From Sclerotinia nivalis (Eukaryota; Ascomycota; Leotiomycetes; Helotiales; Sclerotiniaceae), in contig JAPEIS010000001.1 in NCBI GenBank assembly GCA_029531795.1, forward strand, positions 1 to 64,000: a stretch of DNA of 64,000 nucleotides, read 5' to 3'. The notes beneath the pieces are model-generated. The model did not search any database and was not told where the DNA came from. It was given only the letters and a program-made list of their open reading frames with translations. The translations under genes and the position numbers were made by a program. Shown here one piece after another: positions 11,612 to 23,956 of this stretch (its first letter is position 1; every line of letters starts with the position of its first letter).

Positions 11612-13410
11612 CAATTTAAAACTATTCAAAACATTAGGTAAAAGTACACTTCCAATATAACTTCCTTTAAAAAGATTAGTAATTTGTGATAGAGATGAAC
11701 ATTTAGAATATATATCTAATCATTAATAATATTCGTAATAAGATTGATTAGCTTGAGAATACTGTTCATAAATACAGTTTTGGAAATTCCGAAACTGTTT
11801 GGCAAGTTTGAAGATAGTTCGCTCAATGGAAATAGAAGATACTATCACGTTTAGAAAGGTTTTTAGTATTGGAGAATCTGTTACTGTTGGAATAGAAATT
11901 GAATTGGGTACAAAGATGATAGGATTTAGTGTTATTCGAATTATTAGCTGAATAAACAAAAACAATATAAAATTTTCAATTCGATGAAAAAGTAAATGAG
12001 AAATATTGTTGGGAAGCCTTTTTATAGTTGAAAGGGAAGATATATTGTTTTCAGATGATCTTATTGTTAAAAACTTCATCCATAACAAAAGATTGTTCTT
12101 CTGAATTGGAAATAATATACTTTGTCTATTAATGCTTCCTTTGCTATTAGTTCTATTTGATAATGATGATAAAGGGAATGATTTGGATTGAATTGGTGTT
12201 TCCGATAGTATTGTATTCATTAAAGATCTTTGAATACTTATTGATTCATTAAATGAATTTGATATAATAATGCTATCATTATCTTATATCATTATTGGCT
12301 TATTTACAGAACCAATATACAAAGAGCAAGAACGCTGAGATTCTTCATTGTGAACTCCTTTTCTTGATTAACAATATATGAGTTTTTTATCGTCTGTATT
12401 CCTGATATCCCTATTTTAATCGTTCCTTCAATATGTATTTCTGATATCCCATCAATTCTCGTCTTCTCAACTATACTAGTTGTATAAGTCGATCGTAATC
12501 CTATCAGAATTTCTGCAATCTCTATATCATATTCGTTTCTTTCAAGATTAACCTCTTGTTCGTTTTTTTGGATTTGCTTAATCTGTACAGCAACATCGGC
12601 ATTTTTATCGATCGAAGGTAATTGAATCAATAATAGAGAAGTCGATTGCAGGGTTTCTGGAATATCGCTTTTTTGAGTATCATAATCTTGAGGGATTTGA
12701 ATATCCGTTCGAAGGCCAATTGTAGAAGGAGTATTTGTAAGGATATCTGAATAGAGCGAAGGCTCGTATATAATGAAGTCGATTGAGCCCAAGAATTGAA
12801 GCGTTTTCTTTTCTCGATAGCGGAGGGTGTTTTCGATATTCGCTTTTCTAGTTTCTTCGATATTCGAATACTTCTTCGGTCGTTCATTACGTTTCTTTTG
12901 AGGTAACATTTTAATCTTATAAAGAAGTTGATGATGAAAGTAGATTTCGTAGAGTAAAAGGAAGTAAATGTTTGAAAAATCTCGATTGGGAAAACGGTGA
13001 TTTGCCGGTAGTATCGAACTTTTTAGAATTAACTTTGATCAATTATATCTTCATCTACGATTTTTTTATGATAATATAATTAAGTATAGTATTACTTCGT
13101 AGTATATAGATTTGAATTATCAGATTTTCATTATTTTATTCAAAAGCTAGAAGTCTTTTTTAGGATTAGAATGTTTGTTGTTTGAAAAACCTCGATTCGG
13201 AAGGCGGTGGACTTATCGGCAGTACTATACTTTTCGCCAAATCGAGAAGTGTAGTATCATAATACCTACCTTTCATCAATCATAACTCCTCCTACAACTT
13301 CTCAATAATAAAATAAATGATTGTGTTATGTTTGTTATATTATTTAGAAGGGAATGTATACCTAAATTTCCAAAATCATATCCTGACCCGGACTCTATAT
13401 TTACTCTTCT

Positions 13411-13960
13411 ATTCTGATTCTGATTCTAACCCTGATTCTGATGCATATACATGTACGGGTTACCCTTCGAATGGATTCAAAATTTATAGGTTACCTCTTT
13501 TATATATTATAAAGTTATTTATATATTATAAAGTTACTTATATATATTATAATTACCTTTTCCTATATAATATAAAATTACTTATATATATTATAATTAC
13601 CTTTTCCCATATAATATAAAGTTATCTATATATATTATAAAGTTACCTATATATTATAAACTTACCTATATATTATAAAGTTACTCATATATTATAAAGT
13701 GATCTATATATATTATAATTACCTTTTCCTATATATTATAAAGTTATCTATATATATTATAATTATTCTTCCCTATATATTATAAAGTTACTTATATATA
13801 ATATAATTACTTCATCCCATATATTATAAAGTTATTTATATTATAAAGTTATCTATATATACTATAATTATACTTTCTTATATATTATAAGATTATTTAT
13901 ATATTCTATTTATAATTATCCTTCTTTATATATTCTTATTATAAGATTTACAAAAAAATG
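13411..13960. repeat. AT-rich minisatellite (~20-bp TATATTATAAAGTTA units)
   Basis: Starts where copy 1 of the 5.2-kb element ends, with a few GATTCT repeats and a small GC patch. It then becomes irregular units of the type CTATATATTATAAAGTTAC and TATATATTATAATTACCTT of about 18-22 bp. Nothing coding. Confidence 0.85.
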
Positions 13961-14340
13961 AACTCTATAATTTAGTGATAGAATTTTTTATTTCAATTTT
14001 GAAAATTTCTATTCTAAATAATATATTCAGATATACCTGCGTTCGAAGTAAATTTATTTCATCTACTTCGAGCATAGATATATCGAAATATATTTATTAA
14101 ATTAGAAATTTTAAGAATTGAAATGAAGAATTCTATTATTGAGCTATAGAATTCTTTTTGATATACTTTTAAACTAAACACTAAATATATAGAATTAAAA
14201 TCTGTTTTTTTATTAAAAAATTAAAATTTCTAGTATAAGTATATCTAAATATATTAATTGAATTGAAATAAAGAATACTACTACTGAACCATAGATTCTT
14301 TTTTGATATACCTTCAAAGTAAATACAAAATATATACATT
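13961..14340. other. AT-rich non-coding segment
   Basis: Two diverged copies of a unit of roughly 130-200 bp containing ATAGAATTCTTTTTGATATAC and AATTTTGAAAATTTCTA-like words. I see no gene, RNA or transposon motif. Confidence 0.6.
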
Positions 14341-14354
14341 AAACTATAATAAAT

Positions 14355-14490
14355 AATATTATATAATCATTTACCTAATATTAATCATTCACCTAATATT
14401 ATATAATCATTCACCTAATATTAATCATTCACCTAATATTAATCATTCACCTAATATTAATCATTCATCTAATATTATATAATCATTTAA
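14355..14490. repeat. 18-19-bp tandem repeat (CATTCACCTAATATTAAT)
   Basis: Six to eight copies of ATCATTCACCTAATATTA, some expanded by TATATA. The + strand lacks G almost entirely, echoing the skew of the telomere-proximal tract. Confidence 0.9.
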
Positions 14491-14689
14491 ATATTCTTTA
14501 TAAATTCTATCTATTTATTCAAGATATAATAAATAAACTACTTACCGGGTTTGATTTAGAATACATTATACACTACCTCTTAAATGAATATTAAATCATT
14601 ATATATTAAACTCTTCGGTTTTATAAAACGTTTATACGAATTTCATAATATTAACATTTAAATCAAAAAATTGTAGGCTTCCTTATTAA

Positions 14690-15100
14690 ATTCAAAATCC
14701 CTAAATTTAAAATAATAATCCCTCAAATATTAAATTCAAAGCCTTATAAATTAATGATTCTCTAAATATTAAATTCAAAGCCCCCTAATATTAAATAATC
14801 ATTCCCCGAATATAAAATTCAAAGCCCCTCAAGATATTAAATTATAAACCCCCAAATATTAAATTATAAACCCCCAAATATTAAATTCTATACCCTTAGA
14901 TATTATATTCTAAACCCCCAAATATTATATTCTATGTCCTCAGATATTAAATTCTAAAACCCCAAATATTAAATTCTAAACCCCCAAATATTAAATTATA
15001 AATCCCCTAATATTAAATTCTAAACCCTCAAATATTAAATTATAAATCCCCTAATATTAAATTCTAAATCCCCAAATAATATATTATAAGATCTATAATA
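14690..15100. repeat. ~21-bp repeat (AAATTCTAAACCCCCAAATATT)
   Basis: About eighteen degenerate units alternating AAATATTAAATTC with a run of Cs (CCCCC, CCCTC, CCCCT). G is rare on the + strand. The units grade into the longer satellite that starts near 15120. Confidence 0.88.
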
Positions 15101-15119
15101 ATAATAGATCCCTATATAA

Positions 15120-16200
15120 TAGACTATTCCCCTATATCATCAGGATTGAATAGGGTACTTATAGCCTATAAAACCTTAATACTAATTTAATAATATTAAG
15201 ATTTCAATCAAAAAGTCAAAGGATTTCCTATTAAATTAAAGACCCTCTAATATAAAATTCAAAGCCCTCGAATATAAAATTCAAAGCTCTCTATTATAAA
15301 ATTCAAAGCCCTCTAATATTAAATTCTAAGTCCCCAGATATTATATTATAAGATCTATAATAATAATAAACTTTTAAATAATAGATTATTCCTTTATATC
15401 ATCAGAATTGAATAAAGTACTTATAGCCTATAAAATCTTTATACTAATTTAATAATATTAAGATTTCAATCAAAAAGTTTAAGGGTTTCCCATTAAATTA
15501 AATGCCTTCAAATATTAAATTTTAAGCCCCCTAATTAAATCATAATCTCTAAAATGATATTATAACCCTAATATTAAGCTTTTCCCCTATATCATTAGGA
15601 TTGAATAGAGTACTTATAGTCTATAAAATCTTTATATTAATTTCACAATATTAAGATTTCAATCAAAAAGTCTTAGGGTTTTTTATCAAATTCAAACTCC
15701 TCAAATATTAAATTTAAAGCCTCAAAATATTAAATAATAATCCCCAAAGTACTATTATTCCCTTATATATTAAGCTTTTCCCTTATATCATCAGGATTGA
15801 ATAGAGTATTTATAGTCTATAAAATCTTAATACTAATTTAATAATATTAAGATTTCAATCAAAAAGTATTTAAATTCCCTTCAAAGTAAAACCCCTCAAA
15901 TTTTAAATAAAATGCCCCAAAAATATTATGTAATCCTTATATTATAGGCTTTACTATTATATCATCAGGATTGAATAGTGTATTTATAGTTTATAGAATC
16001 TTAATATTAATTTAATAATATTAAGATTCTAATCAAAAAGTAATAGGAATAACCCTTATATTATAATAATCTAATCCTTATAAATATGCCCCAAAATCTC
16101 TATTTTTAGGCTTTACTACTATATTATCAAGATTGAATAGTGTATTTACAATCTATAGAACCTTAATATTAAATATTAAAGCTCTAATCAAAAAGTATAA
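15120..16200. repeat. 163-262-bp satellite with ~85-bp conserved core
   Basis: Six tandem units share a core from TATATCATCAGGATTGAATAG through CTATAAAATCTTAATAC to TTCAATCAAAAAGT. Cores start near 15128, 15390, 15586, 15781, 15957 and 16120, so the unit shortens steadily away from the telomere (about 262, 196, 195, 176, 163). A degenerate extra core lies near 14620. The spacers are the C-run repeats of the previous array. Confidence 0.88.
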
Positions 16201-17030
16201 GGGATCTTTTCTATATTTAACCCTAGTACTCAATATTACCTATACTAATTTTATATATACTCACCAATATATATAAAAGATTTCTAGAGTAAATTATAGA
16301 GTCTATAAGCTATAAAAACCCAAAATATTATATCAAAAAGTTATATTAAAGGCCTAAATTTGAAGAGTTAAACCTAAAATAACTTATTAAAACCTATAAA
16401 GTATTAATATTAGAATTATTATATATTGAATACTTTTCAGTTCATTTTTTATATACCCATAGAGTTCTTATTAATCGATTTTCTATATACAATCGATTTA
16501 TACTAAAAAAATAATTTCCGATAAATGATTTTACATACAAAATGATTATTAATAATATTAACTCTCAGTGATCCTCCTTATAAGCATATAAAACCTAAAT
16601 TATAGATTTATACACTCTATAACCATATAATGAAAACTCATCAGGAGTTTACCGGAAGAGAAGCTCACCAGAGATAATCATTCAATATACCTAAGTTTAT
16701 ATTGAATAATTATAATCAATAATTAAAACCTATAAGAGAACTTATAAATAAAGCTCACTGAGAGTACGATATAGACTTTGAATCCTATAAGAGAGCTTAT
16801 AAAGGGATCTATATATAAAACTCACTGAATATAGTCATTTTATATAAATGAAATCAATATGGTGAAATTATTTTTATAAAAAAAGCTTTCAATATTATAA
16901 AATAAATTCAATATAATAAATTCATAATAATAAATTCATAATAATAAATTCATAATAATAAATTCAATATTATATAAATCATTAAATATAGAATAATATT
17001 TAATAAGAAAATCATCAATAATATTATATA
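16201..17030. other. AT-rich DNA, no gene seen
   Basis: Short-range repeats only, such as GCTTATAAA/CTATAAAA words and the AACTCACTGA/AGCTCACTGAGA words at 16640-16830. No open frame resembles a protein. Confidence 0.6.
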
Positions 17031-17032
17031 TT

Positions 17033-17225
17033 ATGTATATCACGTTATTAATAATATTACTATCATATGTTACGTATATCACATTATTAATAATATTACT
17101 ATTATATATCATATATATTATATTATTAATAATATTACTATTATATATTACATATATTATATTATTAATAATATTACTATTATATATCACATATATTACA
17201 TTATTAATAATATTATTAATAACTC
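17033..17225. repeat. 39-bp AT-only tandem repeat
   Basis: Nearly five copies of a 39-bp unit built on ATTATTAATAATATTACTATT followed by ATATATCATATATATTA variants. It contains self-complementary ATTATTAATAAT. Open frames on both strands are repeat artefacts. Confidence 0.9.
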
Positions 17226-17493
17226 TTAATCCTTTAATATAATATAAATATAATTTAAAACCTTGAATATTATAAATTCAATACCATTATAAAATTACAA
17301 AATTATTCAAAATATTATTAATATAAATTATTTTATTTATTCTATCTAAAATCTTAAAACTATATTATATAAAATATAGGTTTTTATATTTAGAATAATA
17401 ACATTAAAAATTTATTATTTATTAATATAAAAATCATTTAATTTTTGTATTTCAATTTCATTATTAAAAATATTAATGATTTAAAATAATGAT

Positions 17494-20400
17494 TTATAAT
17501 TTCAACTCAAAGTAACTTCCCCCAAAAAAAATCAATAAAAAAAGTCTGAATCGCTTTAATTCTTTAATAAGAAAATAGAAACTATAAATAGAATCTATAT
17601 CAATCTCTTCAATATACTTTTTACTTAGAAACTTCTTATAAAAAATAAATCGATTATTAATAGTCTCAGGGTAAAAAAAGGTTTTAAGAAATTCATTCGA
17701 TGGATTATTAGACCAAAGAAAATCATGAATTTGCTGTTTAGTATCCCAAATAAAATCAAGTAAAAAAATCATATAAAATGTAGGAAAAACACAATCTTCT
17801 TTATTATTTATTCTTTTTAAAATAGAACAGAAATGAATAGAAAATAAACATTTAAAACAACAACTATCTAGAACTAAAGAAATATTGAAATTATTAAATT
17901 CTCTCGTCTTCTTCTCTATAAAATGATCTTCTAAATAATCATTCCAACTAGAACAATCACTAAATTTATGATCTCCCTTTACAAAAGATTCATCTAAATC
18001 ATATAATTGAATTATACTACAAATCCAACACTTATTTAAATATAAATCAGTTACTACTATATAAACAACCCTCCTCCTCCTCTTATTTTCAATTCTTTGA
18101 ATTCTTATATAATGAACTTACATATTTTTAAGCTCTTCTCTTTCTGTATATAAATCATACATCTTCTGAAAGGGTAAACATTCTTCTATAATATTATTAT
18201 CTAAATATAAATCGATAACTTTTCGTCTACAGATAGATTCCCTTAAATATTTACATAATTCGGTTCTATTTGAATCAAAATCACTAGGTTTATCATTCTC
18301 TTCAGATTTATTATAAAAGAAACAAGATTCACTAGATTTTAAATCTCTTTTCTCTTTATTAGAATTCTGTAAAAATCCAATAAAAAATCAACAAAATTTA
18401 AAATAAATCATTAGACGTACGCTAGAATAATCAATTCCTTCTTCTAAACCAGATATACTAACGATAATTCGATTAAAATCATTAAAAACATTAAAAAAAT
18501 CATTTAACATACGATTTTGCTCCAATAAACCTAAATCAGAATAATAAAAAGAACAATTTAAAAAACTAGACAAGGAATTTACATCTTTTTTAGAAGGACC
18601 AAAAATAATGATTTTATCCTTATTACTTAAAAATGACGTGATTTTAAAATCTTCAATATAAGTTCGAACTTCAGTAAATTGATTTTCTATATTGAATGAA
18701 TCAAAGATCTTAGCTTTATAAACAATATTATTTCGAGTACTAGGTGCTCTAATAATTGAAATATTCTATAAAGATAAATGATTCATTAATTGCTTTTCAA
18801 TAGAAAGAGGCAAGGTACCAGTTAAAAAAACGAATTGACATTTAGTCAATAATAGAGATCTAAAACGAAATATAATATTACGATAATGAAAACTAGTAAT
18901 TAATAAATGACATTCATCAATTATAAATTGATCTATCTTCTTTTCATTAATCAATTCAGTCAACTTCACTATAAAGCTTTCTTTAATAATTGATTTAATA
19001 CTAATTAAAGTAAGATTTTTAAACTTTCGATTTTCTTCCCAAACGGAACAAGGAATATTGAAACTTTTAGCTCTATTTAAAATATCAGCTTTTAAAACAA
19101 TCAAAGGAATAATCACAATAGTAATTTTGAAAGTTATTAATGAACTAGTCAATAAATAGCTTAAAGATTTACCACTATTAGTAGGCAAAACCCCTAAAAT
19201 ATATGGAACTTTTAATAATATACTTTTTATCAAAATCTCCTGTTCTGAGATTCTAAAAGAAGCAGTTGAATCATTTAAGAACTTTCTCAATAATTGATTC
19301 AATATAATATTAGAAGAAGCAGTATTAGAAAATGATTGAAATTCTGAAACTTTCAATTTTTTAATCATTCTATTAGAATTATCATCAATAGAACTACTCT
19401 ATCGATGATGCTTGCAAGGATTGATTGAATCGGATTCTTTACTATATCTAACTAATAGACTATTTAATATTGAATCTTTTTCTTTTAATATAATTTGATT
19501 CCTAATAGTCAAACTACTAACAAAAGGACTTACTTCAACCCTATAATCTTTCAACCCGAGAAATTCATGAAATCGCAAACTTAATTCTAAATATTTATTT
19601 TGCTTATTTAAAGGAATATTTTTAAATATAGTCCTAGAACACTCATAATGCATATAATCAATATCTGAAGTATATCCTATTAAACTACTTTGAATTTGAT
19701 ATACACTAGCTTCATTCAAATCATCTTCAAGAGTTAAATCACTTAAATTAATCTTTTCTTTCATAAATTCTCTCATAATTCCTACAATTATTTGTCTATA
19801 TTTTTGAAGATTCAAATTAAGATCTAATATTGATTCAGAATATTTTTTAAGAATATAAGAAAGATCGGAAGAAACAAGAGAACATTGATTGAAATACCCT
19901 AAATAGGGATTCATTAAATTGAAATCGAATTTAGTACTAGTAATATTCAATACTTTTATAAAAGGATCAACACAAACAATATATTTTAATAAGATATTAG
20001 AAACAGATATAGATAAATATTTAAGCTTTGAAGCACGAAGTTCTGTACGAGATCTTGATTTATCAACAGAGATATTTGTAATAAATAAAGAACTTCCAAT
20101 ATCTAAAAACAATTCTCTCTGATCTTTATTAGAATTCTGATACCTTAATATACACAATTCAGTACCTCTTAAAGGTAAACCACTAGTTAAATGAATTAGT
20201 AATAAAAGCATCTTCTTGAATTTCAAAATATCTTTAAGGTAATTCTTATAATTCGATTTATTCAACTTTAAATTATTGTTCGAAATTACAAAGAAATGAT
20301 CTCTTAATCTTTCAATATCAATCACTTTATTGATTAGAAATTCGTCATTAAACTTAACATTGGAATGAAAATCTTTAAATGATTTAAAAGGAGTTTTATT

Positions 20401-22475
20401 TTCACGATCTTCATATTTACTAAAATCTTCCAATCTAATATATGAGAATTCACCCAAATCAATATTCATTAAAATTGATTCATTAAAAAAGAATAAATAG
20501 AATTTAAAATCGATTTAAATAGCTCCTTTAGATTATCCATACGAATAGTAATATCTCTATAAGAAAACGTATTCACTTGAGTAAAGCTAATAATAATTAA
20601 ACTTTCATTAAATAATTCTTTATTCACTTTAAAAGCATAACTTCGATACAATAGAATTTCAGCTAATGCATTTTGACTATGATTCTGAAAGTAATTAATC
20701 ATAAATCTAGATAAAATCGAATTCAAAATATAAGTAGGATGAATGATTAATTGACAAATAGAATATTCAACTACGAATAATTGACTACAATAAATAAAAT
20801 GAGAATAAAATTGGGATAATTGAAGGGTATCTCGAATGGAATTATTATTTCTAATAGATTGGCAAGCAAAGAAACAATTAATAGAACTATCGAAGATATT
20901 TAAATCAGTCTTTTGTTTAAAGCATATAATTATAATATCTAAAATTAAATCTCTCATCTCAATCAATAATTCATTATCTGAATCATTAATTTTAATAAAA
21001 TTTTCAATAATATTATTAGAATCATTTTCTAAAGAATTTAATTCAGATGATTTAAATGAATTAGATGAATCAGATGAATCATTTGAATCATCTGAATCAT
21101 CTGACTCATTTAAATCATTTGAATCATCTGAATCATCTGACTCATTTAAATCATCCGAATTAGATTCTTCAGAATCGCTTAAAACAATCGAATTATTATT
21201 CTCTTCTTGATTCAAATTCAAACTATTAAATTTGACCTTATTAGCTCTTTTAATGAAAGACTTTTTACTGCTTTTTATATTAGATTCTAAAAACCTTTCA
21301 GAATCTAGAATCTCATTGAAATCCACAGCTTTTTTAAGTAATTCAATCACTTTAGCTCTTAAATCATTAAAATCAGAATAAAAAACATTAGGGTGTTTGA
21401 AAGAGGTATACATAATGAAACTAAAAAAGGTTTGTAAAAAAGTGAAATATTTAGTACGACTATTAGGATTATGAAGAGGTTTAAACCCCTTATTTCTAAT
21501 CTTATCTTTTTCAAAGCTATTCAAAATATTTAGATGAGATTTATTCAGAAATACTACTTTCTCTAAACTTAGATATAATAAGATTTCTAAATTAGAAAGA
21601 ATTGAGCTATACGACTCTCAGATACAATATGAAAATTAGAACAAGATTTTAAATCATTAATATCAAACTTTTGAATATATTCAATATATCTAGTACGTTC
21701 TTGAAATGGAGTAAGATTTTCTAAACCAACTTTAGTAGAATTAATCTTTTGTTCGATACCCTTTAATTTAGAATCAAAAGTATTCTTCCAATTCTTTTTA
21801 ATTAAATTCAAATTGAGAGAAGAAGATGATAAATCATTATCTAATTCATCATTTACTTCAATAATATCATTTCGAATTGAATTAGAATTTTCATTAGAAT
21901 GATTCTTTTCTTTAATTTGAACTTCGAAAAATAAACGATTAGATAATAACTCTTGCTCTGAAATATTCTTGATTAAATCAAAACGCAGATCGAAAGCAAT
22001 ATCTTTATGATTAGAATTGAGATGTTTTTTTTAGATTTTTTAGATTAGATTTAATGAGATTACAAATAGAACATTGAAATAGAGATTTAAGAGGTAATTC
22101 AGGAAAACAAAGAATAGAAAATTCAGATTGAAATAATTGAATTAATTTTAGATTGTTTTTCATAGATTCAATGCTTAAGGAATCATAAATAATACAGGCT
22201 TTTTGAATCAATTCTTTTTTATGAAGTGAATTTAAATCGAAAAAGTATTTTTCCTGAAGATGAATTTTGAAGTTTTGAATACAAACTCCACAGATATCAC
22301 AAAGAATAAATTGAAATGCAGAATAATAAGAAATAAATGAAACTTCATTAATCTCTTGAAAAGCTAATTTAGTTTGAAAGTCCTCAGTTTCTCTAAAATG
22401 ACTAAATAATTCATTAGTATTGAATTCGAAATAATTAGAAGAAGAATTGGAAAGAGAGTTTTGATAATTAGCCAT
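17494..22475 (-). pseudogene. telomere-linked RecQ-type helicase (TLH), degenerate
   Basis: A single 5-kb coding region reading toward the telomere. The N-terminus (22475) has a CDIC...HL finger followed by a second finger CSIC...H-x4-H at about 22065-22000, as in fungal TLH proteins. Next comes an acidic Asp/Ser stretch (21040-21170), then a domain with GLPLRGTEL (about 20165). The helicase follows: Walker A PTNSGKS (about 19170), DECH box (about 18915) and TGTLP motif III. Motif V/VI is wrecked: GFLQNSNKEKRD stands where FIQESGRAGRD is expected. The C-terminus has the CFKCLF...C zinc cluster typical of the family (about 17840). Breaks: single-base frameshifts near 22025, 21595 and 20485, and in-frame stops at 19399, 18766, 18388 and 18118. 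Some of the frameshifts sit in homopolymers, so assembly error may contribute. Helicase activity is very unlikely. Confidence 0.9.
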
Positions 22476-22489
22476 TTTTAATAAGAATT

Positions 22490-22840
22490 CAAAGGTTTCG
22501 AAGGATTTGAAGGTTTCGAAGGGTTTGAAGGTTTCGAAGGGTTTGAAGGTCTTGAAGGGTTTGAATGTCTTGAAGGGTTTGAAGGTTTCGAAGAATAGAT
22601 TTCGAGGAATTGGAAGAATCTGAAGATTTCGAAGAGTATGAAGGTTTCGAAGAGTTTGAAGGTTTCGAAGAATAGATTTCGAAGAGTGTGAAGGTCTTGA
22701 AAGGTTTCGAAGGGTGTGAAGGTTTTGAAGGGTTTGAAGGTTTCGAAGAATAGATTTCGAGGAATCGGAAGAATCTGAAGATTTCGAAGAGTATAAAGGT
22801 TTTAAAGGTCTTGAAGGGTTTAAAGGTTTTGATTTAGAAC
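22490..22840. repeat. 18-bp TTCGAA-rich minisatellite upstream of the TLH gene
   Basis: Degenerate units of GAAGGTTTCGAAGGGTTT, starting 15 bp before the TLH start codon. Two larger blocks repeat within it (AATAGATTTCGAGGAAT... near 22595 and 22750). Each unit contains the palindrome TTCGAA. It lies in the promoter/leader of the helicase gene and could also encode low-complexity sequence, but no long frame survives. Confidence 0.88.
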
Positions 22841-22979
22841 TGAATTCTGAAGAATAGAAATCAGAATAAAAGCTTCAATATCAATAGATCTCATTGTTTA
22901 TTGATAGTTGCTATAGCAATACATTCTTTACTTACTATACAAAAGTCTAAGCTTTAAACAAATTCTAAATTGAACCCTC

Positions 22980-23940
22980 AAAGATTGATTAATATTTCTA
23001 ATTTGATACAAATCCTTTGATTCAAAAGATAATTCGATTCTGATTTCAAACAAATAAAATTAACTTAATTCTCTACACAATTCGATTTTGAAATTCAAAA
23101 AAAGATTCAAATTAAATCGTAAAGGAGTGGTGATCAAATGATGACTTTTTGTAGATCACCACTTCCTTGTTTTCATCAATTATCCAAGCGTTTTTTGTTA
23201 CTCTTCAAAATCAATCATTAGGGTTAACACTACAGATCATACAATTCAAAAGATAATTCAATTCTAATTTGATAAAAAGTAAATTCAATTGATTCTCTAT
23301 ATGATTCGATTTTGAAATTTCAGAAAAGACCTGAATTGAATTGTAGAAGAGTGGTGACCAAATAATGACTTTTTTTTAGATCACTACTTTCACTTTTTTT
23401 ATGAAATCTCTTTTTTTGCTGGTTATCACTCCTCTGTTTTTATGAAATATCATTTTCGCTGGGTCACCACTCCCTTTGTTTTTATGAAATATCATTTTTT
23501 TGCAGGTCACCATTTCCCTTGTTTTTATGAATTGTCAAAGCTTTTTTCTTTTTCCTTTCAATCAATCTTTAATACAATCTAATATCAATCCCTTAATTCA
23601 AAAGATAATTCAATTCTGATTTCAAATAAATAAAATTAACTTAATTCTTTACACAATTCGATTTTGAAATTCAAAAAAAGATTCAAATTGAATAGTAGAG
23701 GAGTGGTGACCAAATGATGACTTTTTGTAGATCACCACTCCTCTGTTTTTATCAATTATCCAAGCGTTTTTTGTTCCTCTTCAAAATCAATCATTAGGGT
23801 TAATATTACAGATCATTCAATTTAAAAGATAATTCAATTCTGATTTCATAAAAAGAAAATTCAATTAATTCTTTATATAATTCGATTTTGAAATTACAGA
23901 AAATACCTAAATTGAGTTGTATAGGAGTGGTGACCTAGTT
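22980..23940. repeat. long tandem repeat with GAGTGGTGACC hairpins
   Basis: Repeated block of about 200-600 bp: ATTCAATTCTGATTTCA, TAATTCTTTACACAATTCG, then GGAGTGGTGACC...GGTCACCACTCC, then TTATCCAAGCGTTTTTTG. Copies of the core lie near 23030-23220, 23260-23400, 23600-23810 and 23830-23935. Each GAGTGGTGA(C/T)C arm faces an inverted copy 20-30 bp away (23124-23165, 23349-23390, 23699-23742), and extra arms lie at 23430-23515. No gene. It separates the helicase gene from copy 2 of the unknown element. Confidence 0.85.
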
Positions 23941-23956
23941 AAAATCCTTTAGAATA

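Larger units (their letters stand above)
5637..12909 (-). pseudogene. unknown ~1,450-codon gene, copy 1, broken
   Basis: It starts at 12909 (MLPQKKRNERPKKYS) and ends at the TAG at 5637-5639, the position matching the stop of copy 2. Removing the LINE leaves about 4.3 kb, the same length as copy 2. The frame is broken by many stops. The better-preserved stretches are 12304-12909, 11723-12220 and the region below 8668. It keeps Trp in INWLSKIYPIFNF near 8440 where copy 2 has TGA, which shows that the copies decayed independently from a coding ancestor. The N-terminus is basic, then Ser/Thr/Pro-rich. I see no reverse transcriptase, DDE, helicase or zinc-knuckle motif. Function unknown. Confidence 0.7.
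5325..13410 (-). mobile_element. unknown 5.2-kb repeat element, copy 1 (split by a LINE)
   Basis: This segment aligns by eye from end to end with 23957-29134, once the LINE at 8681-11607 and one copy of its target duplication are removed. The right edge is sharp: copies 1, 2 and 3 share sequence up to TATTTACTCTTC at about 13410, 29134 and 43404, then diverge completely. The left edge is near GGTTAAT at about 5325. Terminal inverted repeats and LTRs were not found. The element carries one long minus-strand gene. The class is not recognised; it could be a mobile element or a duplicated subtelomeric gene block. Confidence 0.75.

Noticed and set aside
14355..17225. Point centromere or replication origin in the AT-rich satellites
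   Set aside because: AT-richness and repeats alone are not evidence, and the position is 14-17 kb from a telomere.
20836..21210. 124-codon Ser/Glu/Asp-rich plus-strand frame
   Set aside because: Complement of the acidic (Asp/Ser)n stretch of the TLH gene; repeat-driven mirror frame.
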